Shown: one piece after another, positions 34,509-43,500 of the stretch
Position numbering within the stretch: the stretch's first letter is position 1
How the letters are laid out: every line of letters starts with the position of its first letter
NCBI RefSeq assembly: GCF_014489115.1
Contig: NZ_JACTAH010000001.1
Location: 930,001-994,000 of the forward strand
From: Thauera sedimentorum
GTDB lineage: Bacteria > Pseudomonadota > Gammaproteobacteria > Burkholderiales > Rhodocyclaceae
Direction of reading: 5' to 3'
Length of the DNA: 64,000 bases
Notes under the pieces: model-generated
Database searches by the model: none
Told to the model about the DNA's origin: nothing
What the model saw: the letters and a program-made list of their open reading frames with translations, nothing else
Translations under genes and position numbers: made by a program

Positions 34509-36472
34509 CAGGCGGTCTCCTCTTGCTTGCGGTGCAGGTCCAGGCGGATCTCGGTGCCCTTGCCGCGCGAGGAGCGCACGAAGAACTGGGCGCCGATGCC
34601 GGCTGCGCGCTCCTTCATGATCTGCAGGCCGATGTGGGCCTGGCCGTCGTCGGCCGGGTGTTCGGGGTCGAAGCCCACGCCGTCGTCGCGCACGGTCACC
34701 GACAGGCCCTCCAGCCCGCGGCGCAGCAGCACGGTGACGGTGTGCGCATTGGCGTGCTTGCGCACATTGGACAGCGCCTCCTGCACGATGTACAGCAACT
34801 GCGTCTCGCTCTGCGGGTCGAGCGGCGCGCCGTCGCCCTGGATGTCGAGGTCGGTGGCGATGCCGCTCTGTTCGGCCAGGCGGCGCAGCGCGGCGTCGAT
34901 GGCGGCGTCCAGATCCTGCTGCGCGCCCACCCGGGTGCGGAAATGCACCAGCAGCTCGCGTACGTCCTCGTAGCTCTCCTGCACGCCCTGGCGGATCATC
35001 GCCAGGATGGCGCGCATCTCGGCCTCGTCGCCGCGGCCGATGGTCTCGTCGAGCATCTGCGCCTGCAGGTTGAGGAAGGCGAGCGACTGGGCGATCGAGT
35101 CGTGCAGTTCGCGGGCCAGCAGGGTGCGTTCCTCCGACACCGCCATCTCGCGCTCGCGCGCCTGCAGGCGCAGGTTGTCGATCGCGGTGCCGAGCTGCTG
35201 GCCCAGGGTGGCGAGCAGCTGGCGCTCGGACTCGTCGGCCGGCCGCGGCTGGTCGAAGTACAGGTTGAACACGCCCATCGGGCGCCGGTTGGCGCTGATG
35301 GTGGCGGCGGCCACGGTGCGGAAACCCGCGCGCCGGCAGGTGTCCAGCGGCAGCAGCGAGGGGTTGTGGTCCACGTCGGCGATGAAGGCGACGTTGTGCT
35401 CGGCGGCCGAACCGCAGACGCACTGGCCGCAGGCGAGCACCGCCTCGTCGTCGAGGAAGCGCTCGTCCAGGCCCTCGCACACGGTGATGCACAGCTTCTG
35501 CGAGTCGCGGTCGAGCAGGCGCACCGAACTCGCGCGCGCGCCCAGGGTGTGCTGCACGCGCTGCAGGAAGCCGCGGCACAGGCCGTCGATGTCGTTGGGT
35601 TCGTGCAGGAAACCGCTGGTGGCGTAGAGGATCTCCAGCTCGCGGTTCTTCTCGGTGAGCCGGCGGGTCTTGTCCTCGACGCGCTGCTCCAGCGTGGCGT
35701 GCAGGTCCTGCACGTGGTGGGCCATGGTGTTGAAGCCTTCCGAGAGTTCGCCCAGCTCGTCGCGCGCGAACACCGGCACGCGCACCGTGAAATCCTCGGC
35801 GGCCATGCGCCGCACGCCTTCGGTGAGCTCGGACACCGGGCGGATCACCAGCACGAAGAAGAAGCGGATCAGCGCCAGCGTGCCGATCACCGCGAGCGCG
35901 ATCAGCACCACCTGCGAGCTGCGCAGGATGTTGGTGCTGCGCGCGTAGCTGTGCTCCATCTTCAGCACCGCGTCGTTGATGCCGCCGACGAAGGCGGTCA
36001 CCGTGGCGTCGAAGCCGTTCATGTGCAGACGCAGGGTGAAGGGTTCGGGGGTGGCCGCCAGGCGTTCGAGCAGCGGGCGGATGTCCAGCGTCCACACCTG
36101 GGCCAGGTGGGCGATGTCGGCGGGGATGTCGTCGTCGCGCGGGATGAACAGCGGGCGGGTAGGGTCGCCACGGCCGAGCTGGGCCAGGGTGTCCTCGAAA
36201 CCCTGGATCTCCTCATGGATGGTGGCGGAGAAGGCGCTGCGGTCCTGCAGTTCGGCATCGGCGCGCGCCAGGTGGTAGGCGATGCGCCAGGCGCGCATGC
36301 GCAGGCTGCCGGCGTCGTTGATCGCCGCGGCCGCGCCTTCGAGTTGCCAGGAAATGAACAGGGTGAGCGCGATGGCCGACAGGGCCACCATGAAAAAGCC
36401 GAGCAGGATGCCGAGGATCTTGCCCGACAGACGCTGTCCGAACCACGCGGACGGCGGCGGCACCGGCTTCAT
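34508..36472 (-). CDS. narX: Nitrate/nitrite sensor histidine kinase NarX
   Basis: A 654-residue inner-membrane sensor. TM1 at about 18-40 is followed by the periplasmic P-box AAAAINDAGSLRMRAWRIA (about 47-65), the nitrate-binding element of NarX/NarQ; TM2 is at about 190-210 (VVLIALAVIGTLALIRFFFV), then HAMP, a coiled-coil signalling helix, a GAF-like cysteine-bearing domain (LCITVCEG, LACGQCVCGS; about 320-440), and HisKA_3 with ELHDSIAQSL followed by HATPase (QEALSNVRKHANA, DDGVGFDP). The central domain's four-cysteine set resembles that of other NarX proteins. First gene of narXL-DGC-GGDEF/EAL. Confidence 0.94.
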   Translation of the reverse strand: MKPVPPPSAWFGQRLSGKILGILLGFFMVALSAIALTLFISWQLEGAAAAINDAGSLRMRAWRIAYHLARADAELQDRSAFSATIHEEIQGFEDTLAQLGRGDPTRPLFIPRDDDIPADIAHLAQVWTLDIRPLLERLAATPEPFTLRLHMNGFDATVTAFVGGINDAVLKMEHSYARSTNILRSSQVVLIALAVIGTLALIRFFFVLVIRPVSELTEGVRRMAAEDFTVRVPVFARDELGELSEGFNTMAHHVQDLHATLEQRVEDKTRRLTEKNRELEILYATSGFLHEPNDIDGLCRGFLQRVQHTLGARASSVRLLDRDSQKLCITVCEGLDERFLDDEAVLACGQCVCGSAAEHNVAFIADVDHNPSLLPLDTCRRAGFRTVAAATISANRRPMGVFNLYFDQPRPADESERQLLATLGQQLGTAIDNLRLQAREREMAVSEERTLLARELHDSIAQSLAFLNLQAQMLDETIGRGDEAEMRAILAMIRQGVQESYEDVRELLVHFRTRVGAQQDLDAAIDAALRRLAEQSGIATDLDIQGDGAPLDPQSETQLLYIVQEALSNVRKHANAHTVTVLLRRGLEGLSVTVRDDGVGFDPEHPADDGQAHIGLQIMKERAAGIGAQFFVRSSRGKGTEIRLDLHRKQEETA

Positions 36473-36587
36473 GGCCGGCTCCGCGCACGAGGCGGGAGCC
36501 GGCCGCCGGCCTGGCGGGGAAGGGGTTGCACGCGTGCGGGGCGGATCATCGGGGTGATGCGTCCTGCGGGGAGATTCGATCTTGCGG

Positions 36588-36629
36588 ATTGTGGAAAAGC
36601 GCCGGCCGGCACGCCTTGACCGCTGTCAA
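36588..36629 (-). promoter_or_regulatory. FNR-type site and promoter of narXL
   Basis: Perfect FNR-like palindrome TTGAC-CGCT-GTCAA (36616-36629). On the minus strand a -10-like CACAAT lies at 36588-36593, which puts the palindrome centre (36622.5) 41.5 bases before a start near 36581, the class II position for FNR/CRP activators. narX begins at 36472. Confidence 0.7.
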
Positions 36630-36649
36630 TCGCATCCGGCCGGTCCGGT

Positions 36650-37351
36650 TCAGACCGACGCCCGCACCCGGCGCTTGCTGCGCACGATCTGGTAGGCGCG
36701 GCCCATGTAGGTGAAGGGCGCGGTCCACACGTGCACCAGGCGGGAGAACGGGAACAGCAGGAACACCGTCATGCCGAGGAACATGTGCAGGCGGAACACC
36801 GGCTCCACCTTGGCCAGCAGCTCGGGCTGCGGGTCCAGGGTGATGATGCTGTTCACCCAGCCGGCCAGCGCCAGCATGACGTCCGGATTGCCGTGGCTGG
36901 CGTGGCCGATGGACACCGGCAGGGTGGACAGGCCGAGCAGCAGGGTGATCAGGATCAGCGTCAGGATGGCGTTGTCCATGTAGCGGCTGGCCGCACGGAT
37001 GCGCGGGTTGAACACCCGGCGCAGCCACAGGATCACCGCGCCGATCAGGCACATGGTGCCGAACACGCTGCCGGCGACGATGGCCAGCCACTGGTGGGCC
37101 ATGTCGGAGACGCCGAGCGCGAGCCAGAAGGCGTGCGGCATCACCAGGCCGGCGAAATGGCCGAGGAAGATGGAGATGATGCCGACGTGGAAGAGGTTGC
37201 TCGCCAGCACCATGTGGCGCTTGGAGAGCAGCATCGACGAGTCGGTCTTCCAGGTGTATTGCTCGTTGTCGTAGCGGATCCAGCTGCCGACGAAGAACAC
37301 CGTCAGCGCGATGTAGGGATAGACCCCGAAGATCAGTTTGAGCAGGTTCAT
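36650..37351 (-). CDS. narI: Respiratory nitrate reductase gamma subunit
   Basis: Membrane diheme cytochrome b that oxidises quinol and passes electrons to NarH. The 233-residue protein has five transmembrane helices; histidine ligands appear in LFHVGIISIFLGHFAGL and in RLHMFLGM / SRLVHVWTAPF. GVYPYIALTVFFVGSWIRYD starts it, as in other NarI proteins. Last gene of narK1K2GHJI, 11 bases after narJ. Confidence 0.96.
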   Translation of the reverse strand: MNLLKLIFGVYPYIALTVFFVGSWIRYDNEQYTWKTDSSMLLSKRHMVLASNLFHVGIISIFLGHFAGLVMPHAFWLALGVSDMAHQWLAIVAGSVFGTMCLIGAVILWLRRVFNPRIRAASRYMDNAILTLILITLLLGLSTLPVSIGHASHGNPDVMLALAGWVNSIITLDPQPELLAKVEPVFRLHMFLGMTVFLLFPFSRLVHVWTAPFTYMGRAYQIVRSKRRVRASV

Positions 37352-37362
37352 GTGGCGCTCCT

Positions 37363-37902
37363 TCAGGCGGCGAGGCGGGCGAGGCTGCCCTGTTGTTCGA
37401 CGATGCGCAGCAGCGGCGCGTAGCGGCTGGCGGACTTTTCCAGGTTGGCGGCGAGCACGCTGAGCACCTTGGCCACGTCGGCGAGGAACACGCGCGCCTC
37501 GTCCAGCCCCAGCGTGGACACGAACTCCAGCATCAGCGGCAGGAAGTCGGGCAGTTCGCGCTCGTCGGCCTTGAGGCCGTAGCTGCGGTAGAACTCGCCC
37601 AGGTCGATCAGCGCCGGGCCGCGGGTCTTCTCCTCGCCGAACAGGTGGTGGGTGAGGTGCAGGCTGTGCTCGGCGGTGAGGTCGAAGGTCTGCACGTACT
37701 CGGCCTGGCGCTCGGCCGGCTCGGCGGCGAGCAGCTCGGTGATGAAGGCCGCCAGCGTGGCGTGGTCCTCGGCGCCGAGGACACCGGCGGCGTCCTCGAT
37801 GGCGACGAACTTGGCCGGGTCAGCGGCCTCCACGCGCAGCGCGGCCAGCATGTCGTCGGCCGGGTAGTCGAGCAGGGCGGCAAGCAGTCGGAAGATTCTC
37901 AT
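37363..37902 (-). CDS. narJ: Nitrate reductase assembly chaperone NarJ
   Basis: TorD-family chaperone for molybdenum-cofactor and Fe-S insertion into NarG before membrane attachment. The 179-residue helical protein begins FRLLAALLDYPADDMLAALR and has YVQTFDLTAEHSLHLTHHLFGEEKTRGPALIDL, the diagnostic NarJ motif, then ELPDFLPLMLEFVS. It is shorter than E. coli NarJ (about 236) because the C-terminal tail is short. Positioned between narH and narI as usual. Confidence 0.95.
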   Translation of the reverse strand: MRIFRLLAALLDYPADDMLAALRVEAADPAKFVAIEDAAGVLGAEDHATLAAFITELLAAEPAERQAEYVQTFDLTAEHSLHLTHHLFGEEKTRGPALIDLGEFYRSYGLKADERELPDFLPLMLEFVSTLGLDEARVFLADVAKVLSVLAANLEKSASRYAPLLRIVEQQGSLARLAA

Positions 37903-37914
37903 CGTCGTTTCTCC

Positions 37915-39462
37915 TTATTCGCGCGGGGCGAGCGGGGCGGGTTCGCGCGATTCCACAGTCTCGCGGCGGCGCTCGGGGAACAGCGAGTTGGGCGACACGC
38001 CCGGCGAGGAGTCGTTGCCGAAGGTGAAGCCGTTCTGGCCCTGGAAGCCGTAGTAGTCGTCCAGGCGGATCTCCTCGTGCGAGGTCGGGATGACGAAGCG
38101 GTCCTCGTAGTTGGCGATCGCCAGGTAGCGGTACATCTGCTTGGCGGTGTGCTCGTCGATGCCGGCGGCCTGCAGGGGGCGGGTGTCCGGCTTGCCGTCG
38201 ACGTTCACCGAGCGCATGTAGGAGCGCATGGCGATCAGGCGGTTGAGCGCCGAGGTGACGTACTCGGTCTTGCCGGCGGTGAAGAGATTCGCCAGGTACT
38301 GCACCGGCAGGCGCATCGCCTCGGCCTTGGGAATCACCCCGTCGGCCTCGGTGGGCAGATTCTTCTGGTCGATCTGCGACTGCACCGGGGAGAGCGGCGG
38401 CACGTACCAGATCATCGGCAGGGTGCGGAACTCGGGGTGCAGCGGGAAGGCGATCTTCCACTCCACGGCCATCTTGTAGATCGGCGACTTCTGCGCGGCG
38501 TCGATCCACGCCTGCGGCACGCCGTCGGCCAGCGCCTGGGCGATGACCGCCGGGTCGTAGGGGTCGACGAAGAGATCCAGGTGGGCCTTGTAGAGGTCCT
38601 GCGGATCATCGGTGCTGGCGGCGTCGAGCAGCTTGTCGGCGTCGTACAGGATGATGCCGTTGTAGCGGATGCGGCCGACGCAGGACTCCGAGCACACCGT
38701 GGGCAGGCCGGATTCCACGCGCGGGTAGCAGCCGATGCACTTCTCGGCCTTGCTTGACTCCCAGTTGAAGAACACCTTTTTGTACGGGCAGCCGGAGATG
38801 CACATGCGCCAGCCGCGGCAGCGGTCCTGGTCGGCGAGCACGATGCCGTCTTCCTCGCGCTTGTACATCGCGCCCGAGGGGCAGGAGGCCACACAGGCCG
38901 GGTTGATGCAGTGGTTGCAGATGCGCGGCAGGTAGAGATGGAAGGTGTTCTGGAACTCCTTGTACATCTCCTTTTCCATGCGCGAGAAGTTGGGGTCCTG
39001 GGCGCGTGCGGCGAATTCGCCGGCGAGGTCGTCCTCCCAGTTCGGGCCCCAGGTGATCTTGTCCATCTTCTCGCCGGTGATCTGCGACACCGGGCGCGCG
39101 GTGGGCGCCGCTTCCGACAGCGGGGCGTTCTGCAGCCGCGCGTAGTCGTAGGTGAAGGGCTCGTAGTAGTCGTCGATCTGCGGCATGTTGGGGTTGGCGA
39201 AGATCTGCACCATCTTCTTGATCTTGCCGCCGGCCTTGAGCTCCAGCTTGCCGTTGACCTTCTCCCAGCCGCCTTTCCACTTCTCCTGGTTTTCCCACTG
39301 CTTCGGGTAGCCGATGCCGGGCTTGGATTCCACGTTGTTGAACCAGGCGTACTCGATGCCCTTGCGGTTGGACCACACGTTCTTGCAGGTCACCGAGCAG
39401 GTGTGGCAGCCGATGCACTTGTCCAGGTTGAACACCATCGCGAATTGCGCGCGGATTTTCAT
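37915..39462 (-). CDS. narH: Respiratory nitrate reductase beta subunit
   Basis: Electron-transfer subunit with one 3Fe-4S and three 4Fe-4S clusters between NarI hemes and NarG. The 515-residue protein shows the four cysteine groups CIGCHTCSVTC, CNHCINPACVASCPSG, CRGWRMCISGCPY (the Trp in place of Cys marks the 3Fe-4S site) and CIGCYPRVESGLPTVCSESC. Start MKIRAQFAMVFNLDKCIGC is standard. It follows narG after an unusually long 176-base spacer full of palindromes, and precedes narJ by 12 bases. Confidence 0.97.
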   Translation of the reverse strand: MKIRAQFAMVFNLDKCIGCHTCSVTCKNVWSNRKGIEYAWFNNVESKPGIGYPKQWENQEKWKGGWEKVNGKLELKAGGKIKKMVQIFANPNMPQIDDYYEPFTYDYARLQNAPLSEAAPTARPVSQITGEKMDKITWGPNWEDDLAGEFAARAQDPNFSRMEKEMYKEFQNTFHLYLPRICNHCINPACVASCPSGAMYKREEDGIVLADQDRCRGWRMCISGCPYKKVFFNWESSKAEKCIGCYPRVESGLPTVCSESCVGRIRYNGIILYDADKLLDAASTDDPQDLYKAHLDLFVDPYDPAVIAQALADGVPQAWIDAAQKSPIYKMAVEWKIAFPLHPEFRTLPMIWYVPPLSPVQSQIDQKNLPTEADGVIPKAEAMRLPVQYLANLFTAGKTEYVTSALNRLIAMRSYMRSVNVDGKPDTRPLQAAGIDEHTAKQMYRYLAIANYEDRFVIPTSHEEIRLDDYYGFQGQNGFTFGNDSSPGVSPNSLFPERRRETVESREPAPLAPRE

Positions 39463-39487
39463 TCGTAATCTCCGTTAGCTGATGCCT

Positions 39488-39611
39488 CCTCCCCCCTTCA
39501 AGGGGGGAGGCCGGGAGGGGGGATGGGTTTCGGTTCAGGCGGGCGCTTCGTGTCGTCGAAGCCGCCGCTGGAAACCCATCCCCACCCAAACCCTCCCCTT
39601 GAAGGGGAGGG
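39488..39611. repeat. Nested palindromic element in the narG-narH spacer
   Basis: Two self-complementary blocks, CCTCCCCCCTTC/GAAGGGGGGAGG-like at 39488-39510 and CCCTCCCCTT-G-AAGGGGAGGG at 39591-39611, flank an inner inverted pair GGATGGGTTTC (39521-39531) and GAAACCCATCC (39571-39581) with about 39 bases between. The whole can fold as one long hairpin. Purine/pyrimidine-skewed stretches of this type recur in some betaproteobacterial genomes; it may be a small mobile palindrome. narGH are normally closely spaced, so it looks like an insertion. Confidence 0.75.
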
Positions 39612-39638
39612 CTTAACCGCCCTCGCTGTCTCTCGTCC

Positions 39639-42600
39639 TTACTTCGCCCCGACCCCGACCGGATTGCGCTGCTCCTCGCGCTCGGGCGTCAGCGGGCGCT
39701 CCAGCCAGTCGATGTCCTGGTCGGCCACCTTGTGCAGCACCACCACCTCGTCGCGCTGGCAGCCCACCGTGCCGTAGTAGTTGAAGCTGTAGGCGAGCTG
39801 GGCGTAGCCGCCGACCATGTTGGTCGGCTTGACGATGACCCGGGTGACCGAGTTGAGGATGCCGCCGCGCTTGCCGGTGGAGGGCGAGCCGGGCACGTTC
39901 ACGTTCTTCTCCTGGGCGTGGTACATCAGCGCCATGCCGCGCGGCACGCGCTGGGAGACCACCGCGCGGGCCATGGTGGCGCCGTTGGCGTTGATCGCCT
40001 CGACCCAGTCGTTGTCGTTCAGGCCGATCGACTTGGCGTCGTCCTCGGACACCCACACGTAGGGGCCGCCACGGAACAGCGACAGCATGCGCAGGTTGTC
40101 CTGGTAGGACGAGTGGATGCCCCACTTGGAGTGCGGGGTGATCCACGACAGCGTCAGGTGCGGCTTGCGGCGCACGCTGTCGGGCACCTTGTCCTGCGCC
40201 TTCAGGTCGATCGGCGGCTTGTAGGCGCACAGGCCTTCGCCGAAGTCGAGGAACCACTCGTGATCCTGGTAGAACTGCGCGCGCCCGGTCAGCGTGCGGA
40301 ACGGGATGTGCTCGTGGATGTTGGTGTAGCCGGCGGTGTAGGACACGGTCTCCGACTCGATCCCGGACCAGGTCGGCGCGGTGATGATCTTGCGCGGCTG
40401 GGCCTGGATGTCGCGGAAGGTGATCTTGTCCTCGTGGCGGCCGGCGTACAGGTGGTGGTGGTCGATGCCGGTCTTCTTGGAAAGCGCCGACCACGACTTG
40501 TGCGCCACCTCGCCGTTGGTCTCGGGGGCCATGCGCATCACCGCGTCGCACACCGAGATGTCCTCTTCCAGCGAGGGCATGCCGTAGGAGACGCCGGGCA
40601 GCTCGACGGTGCGGTTGCACTTCTTGAGCTCCTCGTACTCCTGCTCGGTGTTCCAGTCGATGCCCTTGACGTTGTTGCCGATCTTGGTCAGCAGCGGGCC
40701 CAGGGCGATGAACTTGCGGTAGGTGTTGGGGAAGTCGCGTTCGACCACCTTCAGCAGCGGCAGGGTCTTGCCCGGCACCGGCTCGCATTCGCCCTTCTTC
40801 CAGTCGCGCACTTCGCCGAACGGCTGGGCGAGCTCGAAGGGGGAGTCGTGCTGCATCGGCAGGGCCACCACGTCCTTCACCACGCCCAGGTGCTTCTCCG
40901 CCAGGTCGGAGAACTTCTTCGCGATCGAGCGGAAGATCTGCCAGTCGCTCTTCGATTCCCAGCCCGGCGTCACGGCTTCGGACAGCGGGTGGATGAAGGG
41001 GTGCATGTCGGTGGTGTTGAGGTCGTTCTTCTCGTACCAGGTAGCGGTCGGAAGGATGATGTCCGAGTAGGCGCCGGTGGAGTTGAGGCGGAAGTTGATG
41101 TCCACCATCAGGTCCAGCTTGCCGGCCGGGGCCTCGTCGCGCCACTTCACCTCATGGGTGCCCTTGCCGTCGCCGCCTTCCTGCAGAACGCCGTTCTGCG
41201 CGCCCAGCAGGTGCTTCAAGAAGTACTCGTGGCCCTTGGCCGAGGTGCCGATCAGGTTGGCGCGCCACACGAACAGGTTGCGCGGCCAGTTCTCCGGCGC
41301 GTCCGGGTCGGCGAAGGCGACGTCGAGCTTGCCGGACTTGAGCTGGTCGACCATGTACTGCGCCACGCCGGCCTCGTCCCTGGCGCCGGCCTTCTCGGCG
41401 TCGGCGACGATCTGCAGCGGGTTGGCGTTGAAGTGCGGCGCCGAGGGCAGCCAGCCCAGGCGGGTGGCGACCACGTTGTAGTCGGCCAGGCGGTAGCCCT
41501 TGTACTTGGCCTTGGCCGCCGGGTGCATCAGCTGGTCGGCGTCGATGGTCTCGTAGCGCCACTGGTCGGTGTGGAAGTACCAGTAGGAGGTCGAGTTCTG
41601 ATGACGCGGCGGACGCTGCCAGTCGGTGGCGAAGGCGATCGGCGCCCAGCCGGCCTGCGGGCGCAGCTTCTCCTGGCCCACGTAGTGCGCCCAGCCGCCG
41701 CCGGTCTGGCCCACGCAGCCGCACATGTGCAGCAGGTTCATGATGGACCGGTACTGCATGTCGTTGTGGTACCAGTGGTTGATCGCCGCGCCCATGATGA
41801 CCATGGACTTGCCGCGGGTCTTGGCGGCGTTGTCGGCGAACTCGCGCCCGGTGCGCTCGATGTCGGCAGCCTTCACGCCGGTGACCTTGGCGGCCCAGGC
41901 CGGGGTGTAGGCCACGCTGTCGTCGTCGTAGCCGCTGGCGACGTTGGGGCCGCCCAGGCCGCGGTCGATGCCGTACTGCGCGACCTGCAGGTCGAACACC
42001 GAGCTCACCAGCACTTCCTCGCCGGAGGCGAGCGTGATGCGGCGCGCCGGCACGTTGCGGTAGAGCAGGCCGGGTTCGCCCGGCTGGAAGTGCGGGAAGC
42101 CCACCGGCACCACTTCGTCGCGGCCGGTCAGGCAGGACAGCTCCGCCTCGATCTCGTCCTGGGTGGCGCCGTTCTTCGGCAGCAGGTTCCACTTGCCTTC
42201 CTCGCCCCAGCGGAAGCCGATCGAGCCGTTGGGGGCGACGAAGGCGCGCGCCTTGGCGTCATACACCACGGTCTTCCACTCGGGGTTGTTGGCCTCGCCC
42301 AGCGCGCCGTCGAAGTCCGAGGCGCGCAGGTTGCGCCCGGAGACGTAGCCGTCCTCGTGCGGGCGCAGGATGACCTGCATCGGCAGGTCGGTGTACTTGC
42401 GCGCGTATTCCTGGAAGTAGGGCTCCTCGCGGTCGATGAAGAACTCCTTCAGCGCGACGTGGCCCATCGCGAGGAAGGCCGCCGCGTCGGTGCCCTGGCG
42501 CACCGGCATCCACAGGTCGGCGAACTTGACGTATTCCGCGTAGTCCGGCGCCATGGAGACGACCTTGGTGCCCTTGTAGCGCACCTCGGTGGCGAAGTGG

Positions 42601-43394
42601 GCGTCCGGGGTGCGGGTCATCGGCAGGTTGGCGCCGGTGATGATCAGGTAGGTGGAGTTGTACCAGTCGGCCGCTTCCGGCACGTCGGTCTGCTCGCCCC
42701 AGGTCTGCGGGCTGGCCGCCGGCAGGTCGCAGTACCAGTCGTAGAAGGAGCCACAGGCGCCGCCGATCAGCGACAGGTAACGGCTGCCCGCGGCGTAGGA
42801 AATCATCGACATCGCCGGGATCGGCGAAAAACCGTAGATGCGGTCCGGGCCCCACTTCTTGATGGTGTAGATGTTGGCCGCGGCGATGATCTCCAGCACC
42901 TCGTCCCAGTTGGTGCGCAGGAAGCCGCCCAGGCCGCGCACCTTCACGTACTTGTCGCGCTTGGCGTCATCCGCCTGGATCGCTTCCCAGGCCTGCACCG
43001 GGTCCTTGCCGGCGCGCTTCTCGGCGCGGTAGAGCTCGAGCAGGCGGCCGCGGATCATCGGGTGCTTGATGCGGTGCGGCGAGTACAGGTACCAGGAGAA
43101 CGAGGCGCCGCGCTGGCAGCCGCGCGGTTCATGGTTGGGCAGGTCCTCGCGGGTGCGCGGGTAGTCGGTCTGCTGCATCTCGAAGGACACCAGGCCGTTC
43201 TTGACGAAGATCTTCCAGGAGCAGCCGCCGGTGCAGTTCACGCCGTGGGTGGAGCGCACCACCTTGTCGTGGCGCCAGCGGTTGCGGTAGGCGTCCTCCC
43301 AGTTGCGGTCCTCGTTGGTGACGATGCCGTGGCCGTTCGCGAAGGTGTCCTGCACCTTGTCGAAGAACCGCAGGCGATCGAGAAAGTGACTCAT
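39639..43394 (-). CDS. narG: Respiratory nitrate reductase alpha (molybdopterin) subunit
   Basis: Catalytic subunit reducing nitrate to nitrite with Mo-bisMGD on the cytoplasmic face of the membrane. The 1251-residue protein carries the FS0 cluster ligands HGVNCTGGCSW and EPRGCQRGASFSWYLYSP near residues 49-100, the Mo-ligand Asp region LIITGANLPMTRTPDAHF, and MGAAINHWYHNDMQYR. No Tat signal, as in all NarG. Length matches the E. coli protein (about 1247). The long antisense frames over this gene are shadows. Upstream gap to narK2 is 106 bases with no obvious promoter. Confidence 0.98.
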   Translation of the reverse strand: MSHFLDRLRFFDKVQDTFANGHGIVTNEDRNWEDAYRNRWRHDKVVRSTHGVNCTGGCSWKIFVKNGLVSFEMQQTDYPRTREDLPNHEPRGCQRGASFSWYLYSPHRIKHPMIRGRLLELYRAEKRAGKDPVQAWEAIQADDAKRDKYVKVRGLGGFLRTNWDEVLEIIAAANIYTIKKWGPDRIYGFSPIPAMSMISYAAGSRYLSLIGGACGSFYDWYCDLPAASPQTWGEQTDVPEAADWYNSTYLIITGANLPMTRTPDAHFATEVRYKGTKVVSMAPDYAEYVKFADLWMPVRQGTDAAAFLAMGHVALKEFFIDREEPYFQEYARKYTDLPMQVILRPHEDGYVSGRNLRASDFDGALGEANNPEWKTVVYDAKARAFVAPNGSIGFRWGEEGKWNLLPKNGATQDEIEAELSCLTGRDEVVPVGFPHFQPGEPGLLYRNVPARRITLASGEEVLVSSVFDLQVAQYGIDRGLGGPNVASGYDDDSVAYTPAWAAKVTGVKAADIERTGREFADNAAKTRGKSMVIMGAAINHWYHNDMQYRSIMNLLHMCGCVGQTGGGWAHYVGQEKLRPQAGWAPIAFATDWQRPPRHQNSTSYWYFHTDQWRYETIDADQLMHPAAKAKYKGYRLADYNVVATRLGWLPSAPHFNANPLQIVADAEKAGARDEAGVAQYMVDQLKSGKLDVAFADPDAPENWPRNLFVWRANLIGTSAKGHEYFLKHLLGAQNGVLQEGGDGKGTHEVKWRDEAPAGKLDLMVDINFRLNSTGAYSDIILPTATWYEKNDLNTTDMHPFIHPLSEAVTPGWESKSDWQIFRSIAKKFSDLAEKHLGVVKDVVALPMQHDSPFELAQPFGEVRDWKKGECEPVPGKTLPLLKVVERDFPNTYRKFIALGPLLTKIGNNVKGIDWNTEQEYEELKKCNRTVELPGVSYGMPSLEEDISVCDAVMRMAPETNGEVAHKSWSALSKKTGIDHHHLYAGRHEDKITFRDIQAQPRKIITAPTWSGIESETVSYTAGYTNIHEHIPFRTLTGRAQFYQDHEWFLDFGEGLCAYKPPIDLKAQDKVPDSVRRKPHLTLSWITPHSKWGIHSSYQDNLRMLSLFRGGPYVWVSEDDAKSIGLNDNDWVEAINANGATMARAVVSQRVPRGMALMYHAQEKNVNVPGSPSTGKRGGILNSVTRVIVKPTNMVGGYAQLAYSFNYYGTVGCQRDEVVVLHKVADQDIDWLERPLTPEREEQRNPVGVGAK

Positions 43395-43500
43395 GGTGTG
43401 CTCCTTGTTCCAGGGATGCGGGTATTGCCGTGTCGTGGTGCGGCGCCGTGTGTTCTGTTGTCGCGCGCCGCGTTCTCTGTTCGGGGTCGGGGGGCAGGGG

